Assembly: GCF_002135435.1 (NCBI RefSeq)
Contig: NZ_NEGK01000011.1
Span: forward strand, 1-64,000
Direction: 5' to 3'
Origin: Acinetobacter sp. ANC 3813
Lineage (GTDB): Bacteria; Pseudomonadota; Gammaproteobacteria; Pseudomonadales; Moraxellaceae
DNA: 64,000 nt
This document shows positions 53,746 to 63,597 of this stretch, piece by piece (the first letter of the stretch is position 1; each line of letters starts with the position of its first letter). Under the pieces are notes generated by a model that had not been told where the DNA came from, searched no databases, and was given only the letters and a program-made list of their open reading frames with translations. Made by a program: the position numbers and the translations under genes.

Positions 53746-56355
53746 TTATACATTTAGCATGCTATTTAAAGTTTCTACCACATTTTTCGATTTGACTTGA
53801 GGTTTAAGCGCTTCCAACTCAGTTTTCACTGTACTGCGCTGCGGTTCCGCTAGGGTATACCAGCGTGATAACGCTTGCAGCAGACGAGAACCCACAATTG
53901 GGTTTTTCTCATCGAGATATTTCGCCAATTGAATAAAATGCTGAACGCCGAAGCTCCATGTATTGACTGGATTGGCATTTAAGCCGCCGCTCACAGAGCG
54001 AATGCGGTTCGGCACAGCCAAATCATAATCTGAATGTGAAGTCAGGTACGCTAAAGTCTCCGCAGTCGCATTAGGATGAGCCGCTTGAACCATAAACCAC
54101 TGGTCTAAAGACAAGGCTTCATCTTTAAAGCGTGCATAGAAATCTTCCAGTGTAGCTTTAGCTTGCGGTGCATCATTCCATACCAGTACACGCAAAGCGC
54201 CCAAACGCTCAGACATATTGCCTGTGGATTGATATTGCTGATGCGCCAAATCAAACGCTTCTGTGTCGCCTTGACGCGCCAGCATAGTGAGCATGATATT
54301 TTTCAGCGCACGTACACCCATGGCTTGTGAAAACTCTTTTTGACTGTCTGGATCTAAAGCCAAATAGGTTTCTTTGCAAAAACCGCCAAAAGCGAGTGCG
54401 AGCTGTGACAGCAGCGCATTGCGCTTTTCTTGAATCAGCACTGGATTATAGTTTTCATCAATGCGGCTGCCCAAATAACCTTCAGTAGGCACATCAAATA
54501 AGCGTGATACCAATAATGGATCTTTATTGATTAAATCAGGCACAGTATTCTGCATTGCCTGTACGTAAATCTCTGAAGCATGATCATTCAGTAAAATACG
54601 TTCAAGTAAAGTTTGCGCAGCCTGCCATTGGTTAAAGCCATTGGTTTCATACTGCATTAAGAACGCTAATTCTTCATCGGAATAGTTAAAATCCAGATTG
54701 ACTGGCGCAGAGAAATTACGCAGTAAAGAAACAACCGGTTTAGCTTCTACACCGCTAAATTCAATGCTGGCTTGATCTTGATCAAATAAGTAAACACCGT
54801 CTTTAACGCCATTTTCAAACAATACAGATGAATTTAAGGTCAGCTGCTCGCCTGTTTCTGCGTTAAACAGCGCTAAGGCCACTGGAATAGGTACCGCTTT
54901 TAGGTTTGGATATTTGGGATGCGTTTTCAGGCTTTGCTTAAAGCTCAAACGGTAAGTTTTCGCCGCAGCATCATATTCACCTTGTGCTTCCAGTTTTGGT
55001 GTACCTGGCTGGTTGTACCATGTCAGAAATGCAGATAAATCAATACCTGAACCTGCAGTTAAAGCAGCAACCCAATCTTCTACCGTAACGGCTTGGCCAT
55101 CATGGCGTTTGAAATATTCGTCAGTACCTGCACGGAATTTTTCTCTGCCCAATAAGGTAGACATCATGCGGTTAATTTCCGCACCTTTTTCGTATACTGT
55201 CGCAGTATAGAAGTTATTAATCTCGACAAAATGGTCAGGACGCGGCGGATGCGACAGCGGGCCTGAATCTTCAGGGAACTGATGCCCTTTCAGCACAGCT
55301 ACATCATCAATACGCTGTACAGCAGCAGACTGTAAATCTTCAGAGAACGACTGATCACGGAAAACCGTCAGCCCTTCTTTTAAACACAATTGGAACCAGT
55401 CACGGCAGGTAATGCGGTTGCCTGTCCAGTTATGGAAATATTCATGCGCAATGACAGACTGCACACGCATGATGGCAGCATCTGTTGTGAATTCTTCATC
55501 GGCCAAAACGCATGACGTATTGAAGATATTCAGGCCTTTATTTTCCATAGCGCCCATATTGAATGCGCTAGTTGCGACAATCATATAGTTATCTAGGTCA
55601 TAAGCGCGGCCATAATGCTCTTCATCCCATTGCATTGAATGCTTTAAGGCTTCCATCGCAATACGGCATTTCGGAATGTCTTTTTCTTCTGCGTAAATTT
55701 CCAGTGCGACATTTCGGCCTTCAGAAGTCACATAATGATCTTTCATGACAGCCAAATCACCAATCACACAGGCAAACAAATAGCTCGGCTTTTTAGTTGG
55801 ATCTTGCCAGATTGTATAGTGACGGTCAGAACCCGCTTCGCCGGCTTCAATTAAGTTGCCATTGGCCAAAAGTACAGGGAATTTTTTGTCTGCTTCAACG
55901 CGTGTGGTAAAGACTGAGAGTACATCTGGACGGTCAGGATAGAAGGTGATTTTTCGGAAACCTTCAGGCTCGTTTTGAGTCACGAATAAATCGCCGCCAG
56001 CTTGATACAAGCCTTCAAGCTGCGTATTGGATTCTGGATGAATGATGACTTGCGTTTCAATCACTGCGTGTTCTGGTGCATTTGCAATGACCAGCTGTTC
56101 TGAGTCTAATTTGTACTCACTTTCAGAAAGTGGCTTACCGTTTAAAGAAATGGATTTTAGTTCTAGGTCACGGCCAAGTAAAACAAGGTCACCTGCAGTC
56201 TGACGCTGCATTACCAATTTACTGAGCACATGGGTATAGTCATCATAGACTTGAATATCTAAATCAATACTCTCGACCAAAAAGGACGGCTTTTGATAGT
56301 CTTTTAAATAAACAGTTTGGTCTGCTTCGACCACTGGATTTGCCGCAATATTCAT
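53746..56355 (-). CDS. pepN: Aminopeptidase N (M1 family zinc metallopeptidase)
   Basis: 869 aa from ATG 56355, six nt after AGGA; a start at 56385 would add ten residues without a ribosome site. It removes N-terminal residues from peptides in the cytoplasm. GAMENKGLNIF binds the substrate N-terminus. The zinc site is HEYFHNWTGNR (His304, Glu305, His308) plus the downstream Glu in KEGLTVFRDQ. Length and domain order match E. coli PepN (870 aa). Confidence 0.97.
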   Translation of the reverse strand: MNIAANPVVEADQTVYLKDYQKPSFLVESIDLDIQVYDDYTHVLSKLVMQRQTAGDLVLLGRDLELKSISLNGKPLSESEYKLDSEQLVIANAPEHAVIETQVIIHPESNTQLEGLYQAGGDLFVTQNEPEGFRKITFYPDRPDVLSVFTTRVEADKKFPVLLANGNLIEAGEAGSDRHYTIWQDPTKKPSYLFACVIGDLAVMKDHYVTSEGRNVALEIYAEEKDIPKCRIAMEALKHSMQWDEEHYGRAYDLDNYMIVATSAFNMGAMENKGLNIFNTSCVLADEEFTTDAAIMRVQSVIAHEYFHNWTGNRITCRDWFQLCLKEGLTVFRDQSFSEDLQSAAVQRIDDVAVLKGHQFPEDSGPLSHPPRPDHFVEINNFYTATVYEKGAEINRMMSTLLGREKFRAGTDEYFKRHDGQAVTVEDWVAALTAGSGIDLSAFLTWYNQPGTPKLEAQGEYDAAAKTYRLSFKQSLKTHPKYPNLKAVPIPVALALFNAETGEQLTLNSSVLFENGVKDGVYLFDQDQASIEFSGVEAKPVVSLLRNFSAPVNLDFNYSDEELAFLMQYETNGFNQWQAAQTLLERILLNDHASEIYVQAMQNTVPDLINKDPLLVSRLFDVPTEGYLGSRIDENYNPVLIQEKRNALLSQLALAFGGFCKETYLALDPDSQKEFSQAMGVRALKNIMLTMLARQGDTEAFDLAHQQYQSTGNMSERLGALRVLVWNDAPQAKATLEDFYARFKDEALSLDQWFMVQAAHPNATAETLAYLTSHSDYDLAVPNRIRSVSGGLNANPVNTWSFGVQHFIQLAKYLDEKNPIVGSRLLQALSRWYTLAEPQRSTVKTELEALKPQVKSKNVVETLNSMLNV

Positions 56356-56521
56356 ATAATGTCCTATTCCTTCGTTTTTAGGCATTGAGCATAACGCACT
56401 TGGCTATGCTTCGATCTTAGAGCAACATGCAGTCACTGTCTGCGTTTTACATTGTTTTATCTATGGGCGCGTTATAATTTATTTTCAATTGCAATCACTG
56501 AATAAATTGTCAGGCTGACAC

Positions 56522-56656
56522 TTATTTAAGCAATCTTTTATATAAAGTACTTAAAAACAATACTAAGCCTGCCGAAATAATCACGAGCCACAAAGTACAG
56601 CGGCGCACATCGGGACTTGATAAAAAAGAAAAAGCACCGTGATGGTGCTTTAGCAT
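56522..56656 (-). CDS. Possible 44-aa membrane peptide overlapping a terminator
   Basis: A minus-strand frame from ATG 56656 to TAA 56522 encodes 44 residues: a polar start with three His, a central hydrophobic helix (LWLVIISAGLVLFLSTLY) preceded by RRC and followed by a basic end KRLLK. This is the charge pattern of a small inner-membrane protein. No Shine-Dalgarno is visible, and the first part runs through the hairpin that would end the gene at 56737-57012. Confidence 0.3.
   Translation of the reverse strand: MLKHHHGAFSFLSSPDVRRCTLWLVIISAGLVLFLSTLYKRLLK
56626..56651 (-). terminator. Terminator after the 91-aa gene
   Basis: AAAGCACC/GGTGCTTT stem; the minus strand continues TTCTTTTTTATC, a good T tract. 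Confidence 0.7.
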
Positions 56657-56736
56657 ACTGGTTTGGATCACTAGAAACTGCAAATGATGCCACGTATACG
56701 CTGATTAATTGCGCTTACCCGATGAAAATAAGTCTG

Positions 56737-57012
56737 TTAGGCCTCAGCAAAAATCAAATCCAAAGCACCTTCATAGTCTACTGCAAAATGAAAATTAAAA
56801 CGTGTGATTGTGGCTTTTAAAAATTGTTCAATTTCTTGTGTAGCCCCAGCCACATAAATCGTCGCAACCTGATGCTGCGCAGCCAATGCTAATAATTCTG
56901 CGGTTTTTTCTAGTGTTTTATCATGTCCAATCACCAGCGCACCGACCATGCCTTGGCTTCGTTTATACAGCTGCATGCGGGTAATATTGCTGGTCTTGAG
57001 TGCATCGGACAT
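56737..57012 (-). CDS. Small hypothetical protein
   Basis: 91 aa from ATG 57012, with GGAAAG just upstream; in-frame ATGs at 57027 and 57093 have no ribosome site. It shows a beta-alpha alternation: LVIGHDKTLEKTAELLALAAQH, then VATIYVAGATQEIEQFLKATI. This suggests a small Rossmann- or STAS-like fold, which is an inference from the pattern only. No family recognised. A terminator follows. Confidence 0.6.
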   Translation of the reverse strand: MSDALKTSNITRMQLYKRSQGMVGALVIGHDKTLEKTAELLALAAQHQVATIYVAGATQEIEQFLKATITRFNFHFAVDYEGALDLIFAEA

Positions 57013-57477
57013 TGTCTTTCCATCCATGTTTCGGCGTGATAATTTAAGCCTAATTAATTCAACTTTGACGATTTTGGGGAACATGCTGCTCAATCTGCAG
57101 CGGACGTTCCGAATTCAACAGTACCCGTTATAACATAAGCTCCTATCAGCGAATAGCAGTGTCAGCCATTTCATTTATATGGTTTTTTATAGATAGCTCA
57201 CTTATGCACCATATCATCGCAAAAATGCCACCGCATGGCGCCATGAATAAACGAGTGCCCATCTAGTACAGCGTTAGTATTCTTAAGCTCATTGCACGAT
57301 GCCAATATTTAAGTTTTGTTACCTTTTAATAAGTTATTTTTATTCATTAAGTTAATTCAACACTTTCAATAAAACCAATATTAGCATCAGCAAATCGGCC
57401 TATCTTGCACAGTAATTGCATAGATATAAGCTGTACACAAAAGCAATTCATCCATAGAAAACAAAAAGAGGTGCAAG
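57013..57477. other. Intergenic region between divergent small genes
   Basis: Apart from the ribosome sites of the flanking genes I see no supported ORF, RNA gene or repeat. AT-rich with candidate promoters in both directions that I cannot place precisely. Confidence 0.4.
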
Positions 57478-57741
57478 ATGTATTTAAAAGACCATATCGT
57501 CCGCGTTGAAAACATCAAAACCCTGCAAGCGCTTGATGCAGCGAATATTGATCATAAAGTGATTGCAATGTTTATGACCTGTGAAGGTATCCCCATGCAA
57601 ACTTATGAGGTCAGCGCCATTATTAACAGCTACGATGTTTTAGGCGTCAAAAAAGTTCCGAGCAAAAAAGCCCAAGCGCTCATTCATGCAAAACACATTG
57701 GACAGGAGGATGAATCACTGCCGTGCCCAGCGGCATACTGA
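57478..57741 (+). CDS. Small hypothetical protein
   Basis: 87 aa, preceded by AGAGGTGCAAG. The sequence (LQALDAANIDHKVIAMFMTC... VSAIINSYDVLGVKKVPSKKAQALIHAKHIG) looks like a compact helical fold, perhaps helix-turn-helix-like in the middle, but this is weak. A terminator follows at 57816. No family recognised. Confidence 0.6.
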   Translation: MYLKDHIVRVENIKTLQALDAANIDHKVIAMFMTCEGIPMQTYEVSAIINSYDVLGVKKVPSKKAQALIHAKHIGQEDESLPCPAAY

Positions 57742-57815
57742 AGCTTTAACATAAAACAATCCGTCTATTCAGATTGTTTGCCCATTTGTAGAAGTTGTCA
57801 TTATTCATCCCAGAC

Positions 57816-57842
57816 AGAGCTGAAACATTCAGCTCTTTTTTA
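57816..57842 (+). terminator. Terminator after the 87-aa gene
   Basis: Stem AGAGCTGA/TCAGCTCT with loop AACAT, then six T residues. Confidence 0.85.
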
Positions 57843-57953
57843 TTGTGCGGCATGAAACTGTACACGGCCTATATTTAAGCATTCAAACTGCTTTGCCGGC
57901 TGCATTGCTGTGTATAATGAAAACCCATTCAGCAAAAAGACACAGTCCTCCTT

Positions 57954-59120
57954 ATGCTTCAAATACTGCAAAGAAATTTAGATGAAAGTACACACTGCCC
58001 ACTGTGCCGTGCATCTATGTTTTGGGTAGAAGCAGAACAATATGGACAAGAGATTAACTACCATGAATGCAGCTACTGCGAACACAAAGTCTTTCTAGAT
58101 AAAACATTGAACTGCCATTGCAGCGCCTGCCAAAACAACCGTAAAAAGCTGATTAAAGAAGCGCTGCATCAAGAAAACTACAAACAAAAAATGAAAGGGA
58201 AAGACAAGGACTTTATAGAAGTTGGACTTTCTCAAATCAGCTTTATTCAAAAATTATATTTATTGTCTATTTTGGATGATCAAGTTTTTGAAAACTCGCA
58301 GCATAATGAGTATATAGATTGGGAAAAAATAAAATACGCGCCTATTTCCCCCAATTACCTATACCAAAAAAGCCTGACAAAACGCCTGATTGATCAGCAT
58401 GTGCTGAGTTTAAAAGATGATGCATCAGAATCTGGACAATACTATATTAATGTCCGTTTAGACGGCTATTCAGAACCTAGCTTATACAGTATTACGCATC
58501 GTTTGCGCTTATGGTTTTATGAAAATCTGTCACACGGCATTCCATTCAAAAGCTCAGATGAAGTCAAAGATGCAATTTATGAATTGCTGTATGAAAAAAT
58601 TGTTCAATTCATTCAATTCTACTGCAAGCTCTGGCAAGTACAGATTTCCGGCAACAGCGGATTAAGGACGCTATGCTACCGTTTGCTGGACAGTCTCGCT
58701 GTAGGGCAAATTTTTTATTTAATGCAGACAGCTTTGGATTATTTGCATCAGCAAAAGCTGCTGCAGCCGCGCAATGAAAAATTCATCAATACCAATTTAT
58801 TAAAAAAAACAGTGCAGCAATACCGTGAGCGCAGCATTGCTGAAAAATGGGTAACAACCACTCTACCGCATCCGCCGCAGCTGCAAATGTCTAAAATGAT
58901 AGAGGTTTTATTCTTTAGATTTTTAAACTGCGACGAATCCGTCTTTGTGCAGCCCATTTGGAAAATTTGGGAAAAAGTTGAACCCCGTTTAAAGTTCTAT
59001 GCCCTCAAACGCTGTATGCACTGCGGTTCAGATGAACTGGATGTAGACTTTGATGCAGACAATCATGTGTCCTTATTCTGCAGGAACTGCAAACAGCAAG
59101 ACCACTATTTTACCCGCTAA
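57954..59120 (+). CDS. Zinc-ribbon protein of unknown function
   Basis: 388 aa. The N-terminus has a zinc ribbon with Cys15, Cys18, Cys39 and Cys42 (CPLC...CSYC) and a further cluster CHCSAC at about 54-59. The C-terminus has a second ribbon, Cys354/Cys357 and Cys376/Cys379 (CMHC...CRNC). The 290-residue middle is helical and basic, with no motif I can name. Paired terminal zinc ribbons suggest nucleic-acid binding or a structural zinc protein. It begins after GTCCTCC-type sequence and lies 56 bp before thiM on the same strand. Confidence 0.7.
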   Translation: MLQILQRNLDESTHCPLCRASMFWVEAEQYGQEINYHECSYCEHKVFLDKTLNCHCSACQNNRKKLIKEALHQENYKQKMKGKDKDFIEVGLSQISFIQKLYLLSILDDQVFENSQHNEYIDWEKIKYAPISPNYLYQKSLTKRLIDQHVLSLKDDASESGQYYINVRLDGYSEPSLYSITHRLRLWFYENLSHGIPFKSSDEVKDAIYELLYEKIVQFIQFYCKLWQVQISGNSGLRTLCYRLLDSLAVGQIFYLMQTALDYLHQQKLLQPRNEKFINTNLLKKTVQQYRERSIAEKWVTTTLPHPPQLQMSKMIEVLFFRFLNCDESVFVQPIWKIWEKVEPRLKFYALKRCMHCGSDELDVDFDADNHVSLFCRNCKQQDHYFTR

Positions 59121-59176
59121 AATTTTCACTTATTATAAATCTGTGCATCACTTCAATTGCGCAAGGAACACGCCCA

Positions 59177-60058
59177 ATGAATCAACCTGAACAGCTGCAG
59201 AGCACTCTAGATCAAGAGACTAAAACTAAGCTGCATGATTTAACTGCCCCCCTATTGCAGCAAGTCATCGATGCATGGATAGAACTGCGCATTCAGCAGC
59301 CGCTAATTCACATCATAACCAATGGCGTAGCCAACAATTATGTGGCGAATGTATTGCTGGCTGCGGGCGCCTCCCCAGCCATGATTGACAATCCTTTTGA
59401 AGCTGAAGGCTTCGCCAGTATTGCAAGCGCCATTAATTTAAATTTAGGCATGCCCAGTTCAGAGCAGATGCAAGCCATGCAGATCGCAGCGCAAACAGCG
59501 CAAAGCCTTGGCAAAATTTGGGTGCTGGATCCCGTAGGCTATGGCCCCGTTTTAAAATGGCGCTCTGAAATGACTGACAGCCTTTTGCAGTACAAGCCCA
59601 CCATTATCCGCGGCAATGCATCCGAAATAGCGGCCTTAGCTGGCAGTCAAATTCAATCTAAAGGCGTGGACAGCACCATCAGCAGTGAATCTATTTACTT
59701 GCAGGCACAGTCCCTCCTTGAGCATGCTGAATGCATTGCTATTTCAGGTGAATCTGACTTTATATTATCTAAAGAGCTGAAAGCCGTTATTCAAGTGAAT
59801 GGCGGTTCATATTTACAGCCTAAAATAACAGCTTCAGGCTGTGCGCTTGGCGCCTTAACTGCAGCCTATTGCGCTGTCAGCAGTACGGTTACGGCTGGAA
59901 GCATGGCGGCACATATACATTTTGCTATCGCAGGCAAGAAGGCTTATGAACGCGCCAATACCGTAGGCAGCTTCAATGTCGCTTTTTTAGACGAAATCTA
60001 TAGCCTCAATGAAGATGATTTCATTCAATACAGCGATTTCAGCATACTTCCGCTTTAG
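59177..60058 (+). CDS. thiM: Hydroxyethylthiazole kinase
   Basis: 293 aa. It phosphorylates 4-methyl-5-(2-hydroxyethyl)thiazole in the thiamine salvage pathway. HIITNGVANNYVANVLLAAGASPAM, the VLDPVGYG Mg/ATP region, IIRGNASEIAALAG and the anion-hole motif ITASGCALGAL are present. The first 30 residues are an extension compared with typical 265-aa ThiM proteins. No TPP riboswitch is visible in the 56-bp gap upstream, and thiE/thiD are not adjacent. Confidence 0.93.
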   Translation: MNQPEQLQSTLDQETKTKLHDLTAPLLQQVIDAWIELRIQQPLIHIITNGVANNYVANVLLAAGASPAMIDNPFEAEGFASIASAINLNLGMPSSEQMQAMQIAAQTAQSLGKIWVLDPVGYGPVLKWRSEMTDSLLQYKPTIIRGNASEIAALAGSQIQSKGVDSTISSESIYLQAQSLLEHAECIAISGESDFILSKELKAVIQVNGGSYLQPKITASGCALGALTAAYCAVSSTVTAGSMAAHIHFAIAGKKAYERANTVGSFNVAFLDEIYSLNEDDFIQYSDFSILPL

Positions 60059-60073
60059 TACAGCGCTGCATAA

Positions 60074-60856
60074 TTAGCGGACTTTTCTGCCTATAGCTAA
60101 ATTAAAGATGGTTTCACATATTGTCACTATATCTAATTTAGATACACACATCAGGCCCATGCCATCAAAATAGTCTGGCACATGCTGCAGGAAAAATTGA
60201 TTATGTGAATCTGCACGGTTACGCAAACGCACCAATTGTTCTGGAGTCACTTTAGGCATATCGCAGGCATGCACAAAAATGTTGTCACCGCGCACCTGTG
60301 CCTCTATACGATGATGCTGCATCATATACAGCACCTCAGCATGCTGTTTAGGCATAACCCTCCCTACCCGCGGATAAAAATGCATAGAGCGGGAAGCAAA
60401 TAAGGTATATACCTTCGGCTGCATTAATGTCGTTACAAACCAGAGCGGCGTTGCTGGATGACGGAGCTTAAAACCCAATGCAATGCGTATTGCAGAATTC
60501 AGGCTCAAATTTCGCCTGCGGTATTCTGTCAAAAATCCAGCTCTAGAGCTGATGACAAATACAGGCTCTCCCTCTAATTGCAGTTTTAAAATTGGAATAA
60601 TATTCTGACCGACCAACTTGCCGCGATGAAAATAATGCACGATTGGAATAGAAACAGCTGACACATCATAAATATAGCTATAGAGCTGTTCAATGGTTGA
60701 GTTTGGGAAAATCAGATGATCAAACTCCCATATTTTCTGGAATTGGATATGCTTTTCTGCTTGTGATAATTGGACAAAATCAATCACAGTTTCTGTAATT
60801 TTCATTAGAGAATTTCCAAATTTGTTATTGAGTGCATGATTTTCAAATTTATGCAT
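60074..60856 (-). CDS. Hypothetical protein, possibly acyltransferase-fold
   Basis: 260 aa as drawn from ATG 60856; an ATG at 60805 (243 aa, MKITETVIDF) is also possible and neither has a good ribosome site. The order VISSRAGFLTEYRRRNLSLNSAIRIALGFKLRHP followed by LWFVTTLMQPKVYTLFAS recalls the strand-helix-strand core of GNAT or N-acyl amino acid synthase folds. That is an inference without a confirmed motif. Convergent with thiM. Confidence 0.65.
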   Translation of the reverse strand: MHKFENHALNNKFGNSLMKITETVIDFVQLSQAEKHIQFQKIWEFDHLIFPNSTIEQLYSYIYDVSAVSIPIVHYFHRGKLVGQNIIPILKLQLEGEPVFVISSRAGFLTEYRRRNLSLNSAIRIALGFKLRHPATPLWFVTTLMQPKVYTLFASRSMHFYPRVGRVMPKQHAEVLYMMQHHRIEAQVRGDNIFVHACDMPKVTPEQLVRLRNRADSHNQFFLQHVPDYFDGMGLMCVSKLDIVTICETIFNLAIGRKVR

Positions 60857-61057
60857 CTTGTTTTAGTTCACTGCCGCGGTGCTCTATTGAGTATGAGCAA
60901 TAAAAACACGCCCTGCGCAGACAGGTGAATTTGTTTATTTTTTAATCCAATGATTATATTCGTAATATCGAAAAATTTATACGCTACATAGAAGCAAAAT
61001 GTAACAGCTTGGTTTACGCTAAATTATTTTTTTCAGTCAATGCAATTCATCAAGTCA

Positions 61058-61093
61058 AAAAAAACCAGCCTATATACATAAGCTGGTTTTTTT
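61058..61093 (-). terminator. Terminator after the TerC/CBS gene
   Basis: The stem AAAAAACCAGC/GCTGGTTTTTT with a TA-rich loop lies 29 bp past the stop on the minus strand, followed by eight T residues. Confidence 0.88.
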
Positions 61094-61121
61094 CAAATCA
61101 TCAAATGATGAAATTTAAAAA

Positions 61122-62645
61122 TTACACTTGGATATGTACCGTCTTAATCCGGTTGCCATCCATCTCAGTCACTTTGAATTGAACACCTTGGTAATTCAAC
61201 TCCGTGCCAAGCTCAACATTGCCTTGCATCTTATCGAGAATCAAGCCAGATACGCTGATATAGCCAGCATCGTCTTCAACCAAATCCAGCATGCCTAATT
61301 CAAGTTCTAGCTGATAAACGTCCAGCATGCCTGAAGCCTGCCATTCGCCGTCTGCAATTTTGATCAGATCCAGCTGTTCGTCCGCATCTGGGAATTCACC
61401 CGCAATCGCTTCAAAAACATCCAGCGGAGAAATCAGACCCTGCACATTGCCAAACTCATCAGACACCATCACCAATGAACCTTTTGAAGTACGAAGTGTA
61501 TTGATGGCGTCAATCACTTTCATTTTTTCAAAAATATAAATTGGGCGATGCTTTTTGATCAGATCTTTTAATTCAGCTTCATCATCCAATACATCCAGCA
61601 GCTCTTTTGCACGAACTATACTGATGACTTTATCCATACTGCCGCGGCAGACTGGAAATAAGCTGTGCGGTACAGACAGGACCTGCTCACGGATTTTCTC
61701 AGGTGAATCATTGAGATCGACCCAAGAAATCTGGCTGCGCGGTGTCATGATAGAAGCCACTGAACGCTCTGCTAGCGTCAATACACCGCCGATCATGTAG
61801 CGCTCTTCAGCAGCAAATGCTTCCTGCGCCTGCAATTGACCTGCATCGGCAGTTTCAGTTTCTACTTTGCCGCCCATCATTTTCAGAATACTGTCCGCTG
61901 TCCGGTGGCGCAGTGGAATTCTAGATTCATGCTTTGCAACATTACGCTGACCAAATTGGTTAAAGGCTTCAATCGCAATCGCCACACCAATACCTGAATA
62001 GATATAGCCTTTAGGAATATGGAAGCCAAAACCTTCTGCAATCAAGCTAATACCGATTAACAATAAGAAGCTTAAACACAAAATCACCACAGTTTGGTGA
62101 CGGTTTACAAACGCAGTTAATGGTTTAGAAGCCAATAGCATTACAGCCATAGCAACAATCATCGCTGCCATCATAATGCGGATATCATCCACCATACCAA
62201 TCGCGGTAATGACTGAATCTAAAGAGAATACTGCATCGAGCACGACAATTTGCGCGACAACGGCTGCAAAGCTCGCATAGACCACATTATTCGAAACTTT
62301 GACTTCCGGCTTACCTTCAATTTTTTCATGCAATTCAGTCACGGCTTTATACACGAGGAATAAACCACCGCCTAAAAGGATGAGGTCACGCCCAGAAAAA
62401 CTATGATCAAATATATTAATGAGGGGTTCGGTCAGTGTGACTAACCAAGAGATAGCGAACAATAAACCTAATCGCATAAATAATGCGAGCGATAAGCCAA
62501 GTACACGGGCTTTATCACGCTGTTCAGGAGGGAGCTTTTCAGCCAAAATTGCAATAAAAACGAGGTTATCAATCCCCAATACAATTTCAAGAATAATTAA
62601 AGTAATTAAGCCAACCCATAAACCTGGGTCCATTAAAAATTCCAT
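61122..62645 (-). CDS. TerC-family membrane protein with CBS and CorC/HlyC domains
   Basis: 507 aa. The N-terminal about 230 residues are a TerC-type domain of seven helices ([38 protein letters not shown] with the conserved Asp residues thought to bind metal). CBS domains follow (about 290-410) and then a CorC/HlyC transporter-associated domain at the C-terminus ([23 protein letters not shown] region). The layout equals E. coli YegH/YoaE. A role in metal ion handling is suspected for the family; no manganese riboswitch is recognised upstream. Confidence 0.88.
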   Translation of the reverse strand: MEFLMDPGLWVGLITLIILEIVLGIDNLVFIAILAEKLPPEQRDKARVLGLSLALFMRLGLLFAISWLVTLTEPLINIFDHSFSGRDLILLGGGLFLVYKAVTELHEKIEGKPEVKVSNNVVYASFAAVVAQIVVLDAVFSLDSVITAIGMVDDIRIMMAAMIVAMAVMLLASKPLTAFVNRHQTVVILCLSFLLLIGISLIAEGFGFHIPKGYIYSGIGVAIAIEAFNQFGQRNVAKHESRIPLRHRTADSILKMMGGKVETETADAGQLQAQEAFAAEERYMIGGVLTLAERSVASIMTPRSQISWVDLNDSPEKIREQVLSVPHSLFPVCRGSMDKVISIVRAKELLDVLDDEAELKDLIKKHRPIYIFEKMKVIDAINTLRTSKGSLVMVSDEFGNVQGLISPLDVFEAIAGEFPDADEQLDLIKIADGEWQASGMLDVYQLELELGMLDLVEDDAGYISVSGLILDKMQGNVELGTELNYQGVQFKVTEMDGNRIKTVHIQV

Positions 62646-63045
62646 TATTGTTTATCTCCAAAGCTAAAAGTTGTGAAGCGCGCTTGAAGAAACTTAGACA
62701 GACCTACGCACGGCGAGGGATCCATAGATATAACCTATTCAACTGTAGATAAATTAATTATGCACAAAGTTTGAATTTTGTATCTAGTTTTTTGTAATGA
62801 TTCTTTAAAAAATATCGATCTTGTCATCTTCAAGCTGTAATTGGCTACTATGCGACCAGCACAGCTGGTATTAGAAAAATACAATTTACAATCAAGTCAT
62901 TATCCTGATCATTAAACATGCAGCATCAATAAGTAAATGCAGATTTTGTTACCCATTTTCTATGCATAAATCTTAAGACACAGCTCAAAGGCAGCTGAAG
63001 TCCAAGAACACTTAGCAATTCTTTAATATATTTGATAAAAATCTA
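62646..63045. other. Intergenic region between divergent TerC and MarR genes
   Basis: A 10-bp perfect palindrome AAGCGCGCTT lies at 62676-62685 in the TerC leader. Otherwise the stretch is AT-rich with no supported gene. I looked for the yybP-ykoY motif that often precedes TerC genes and could not find it. Confidence 0.45.
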
Positions 63046-63075
63046 TTGATATTGCACCAATATTTTTCATAAAAT
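63046..63075 (+). promoter_or_regulatory. Promoter and MarR-type palindrome upstream of the MarR gene
   Basis: TTGATA at 63046-63051 and TAAAAT at 63070-63075 are 18 bp apart. The palindrome ATATTG-CAC-CAATAT at 63049-63063 overlaps the -35 element, as expected for autorepression by a MarR dimer. Confidence 0.5.
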
Positions 63076-63119
63076 GTCGACTCGTTAAAATAAAATTACA
63101 AAAAAATTGGGGACGTTTA

Positions 63120-63584
63120 ATGACGAAAAAATATGCAAAGTTTTTGCCAAGTGGCGATGACTTCAATTTAGAAGACTTTCCATATTATTGGGTCACTCAA
63201 GTGCATGCTCAATATGTGTTAAATGTCGATCATGCTTTGAAAAAATATGGAGTTGATAATTCCCGGAGGCGTATTTTACTTGCGTTGAAGTCCAAACCAA
63301 ATGCAAGTGTTTCTGATTTGTCCGAAATGGTGGTCTCTAAGATGTCTACCACCACTAAAATTGTATACCGCCTCAAAGATGAAGGTTTTGTAAATACCTA
63401 TTCTTGTGAAGATGATGCACGCATAACCCGTGTCATCTTAACGGAGAAAGGGAATCAGATGACGCAAAAAATCAATGATTTAACGAATGTTGTTTTAGAG
63501 CAGTCATTCGAAGGCTTAACACCGCTGCAAATTGAAAAAACGATGGAAAGTTTGAAGCACATTTTCAAAAACCTTTCACGTTAA
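63120..63584 (+). CDS. MarR-family transcriptional regulator
   Basis: 154 aa winged-helix protein. RRRILLALKSKPNASVSDLSEMVVSKMSTTTKIVYRLKDEGFVNTY is the recognition region and DDARITRVILTEKG the wing, both typical of MarR. It is preceded by GGGGACG. The upstream palindrome suggests autoregulation. The ligand and other targets are unknown; no transporter or enzyme gene is paired with it in the window. Confidence 0.9.
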   Translation: MTKKYAKFLPSGDDFNLEDFPYYWVTQVHAQYVLNVDHALKKYGVDNSRRRILLALKSKPNASVSDLSEMVVSKMSTTTKIVYRLKDEGFVNTYSCEDDARITRVILTEKGNQMTQKINDLTNVVLEQSFEGLTPLQIEKTMESLKHIFKNLSR

Positions 63585-63597
63585 TTCAAAGCAATAA

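Noticed and set aside
59121..59176. TPP riboswitch upstream of thiM
   Set aside because: The gap is only 56 bp and contains no recognisable thi-box.
62646..63119. Possible yybP-ykoY manganese riboswitch before the TerC-family gene
   Set aside because: Such elements often precede TerC genes, but I could not find the conserved core in the minus-strand leader.
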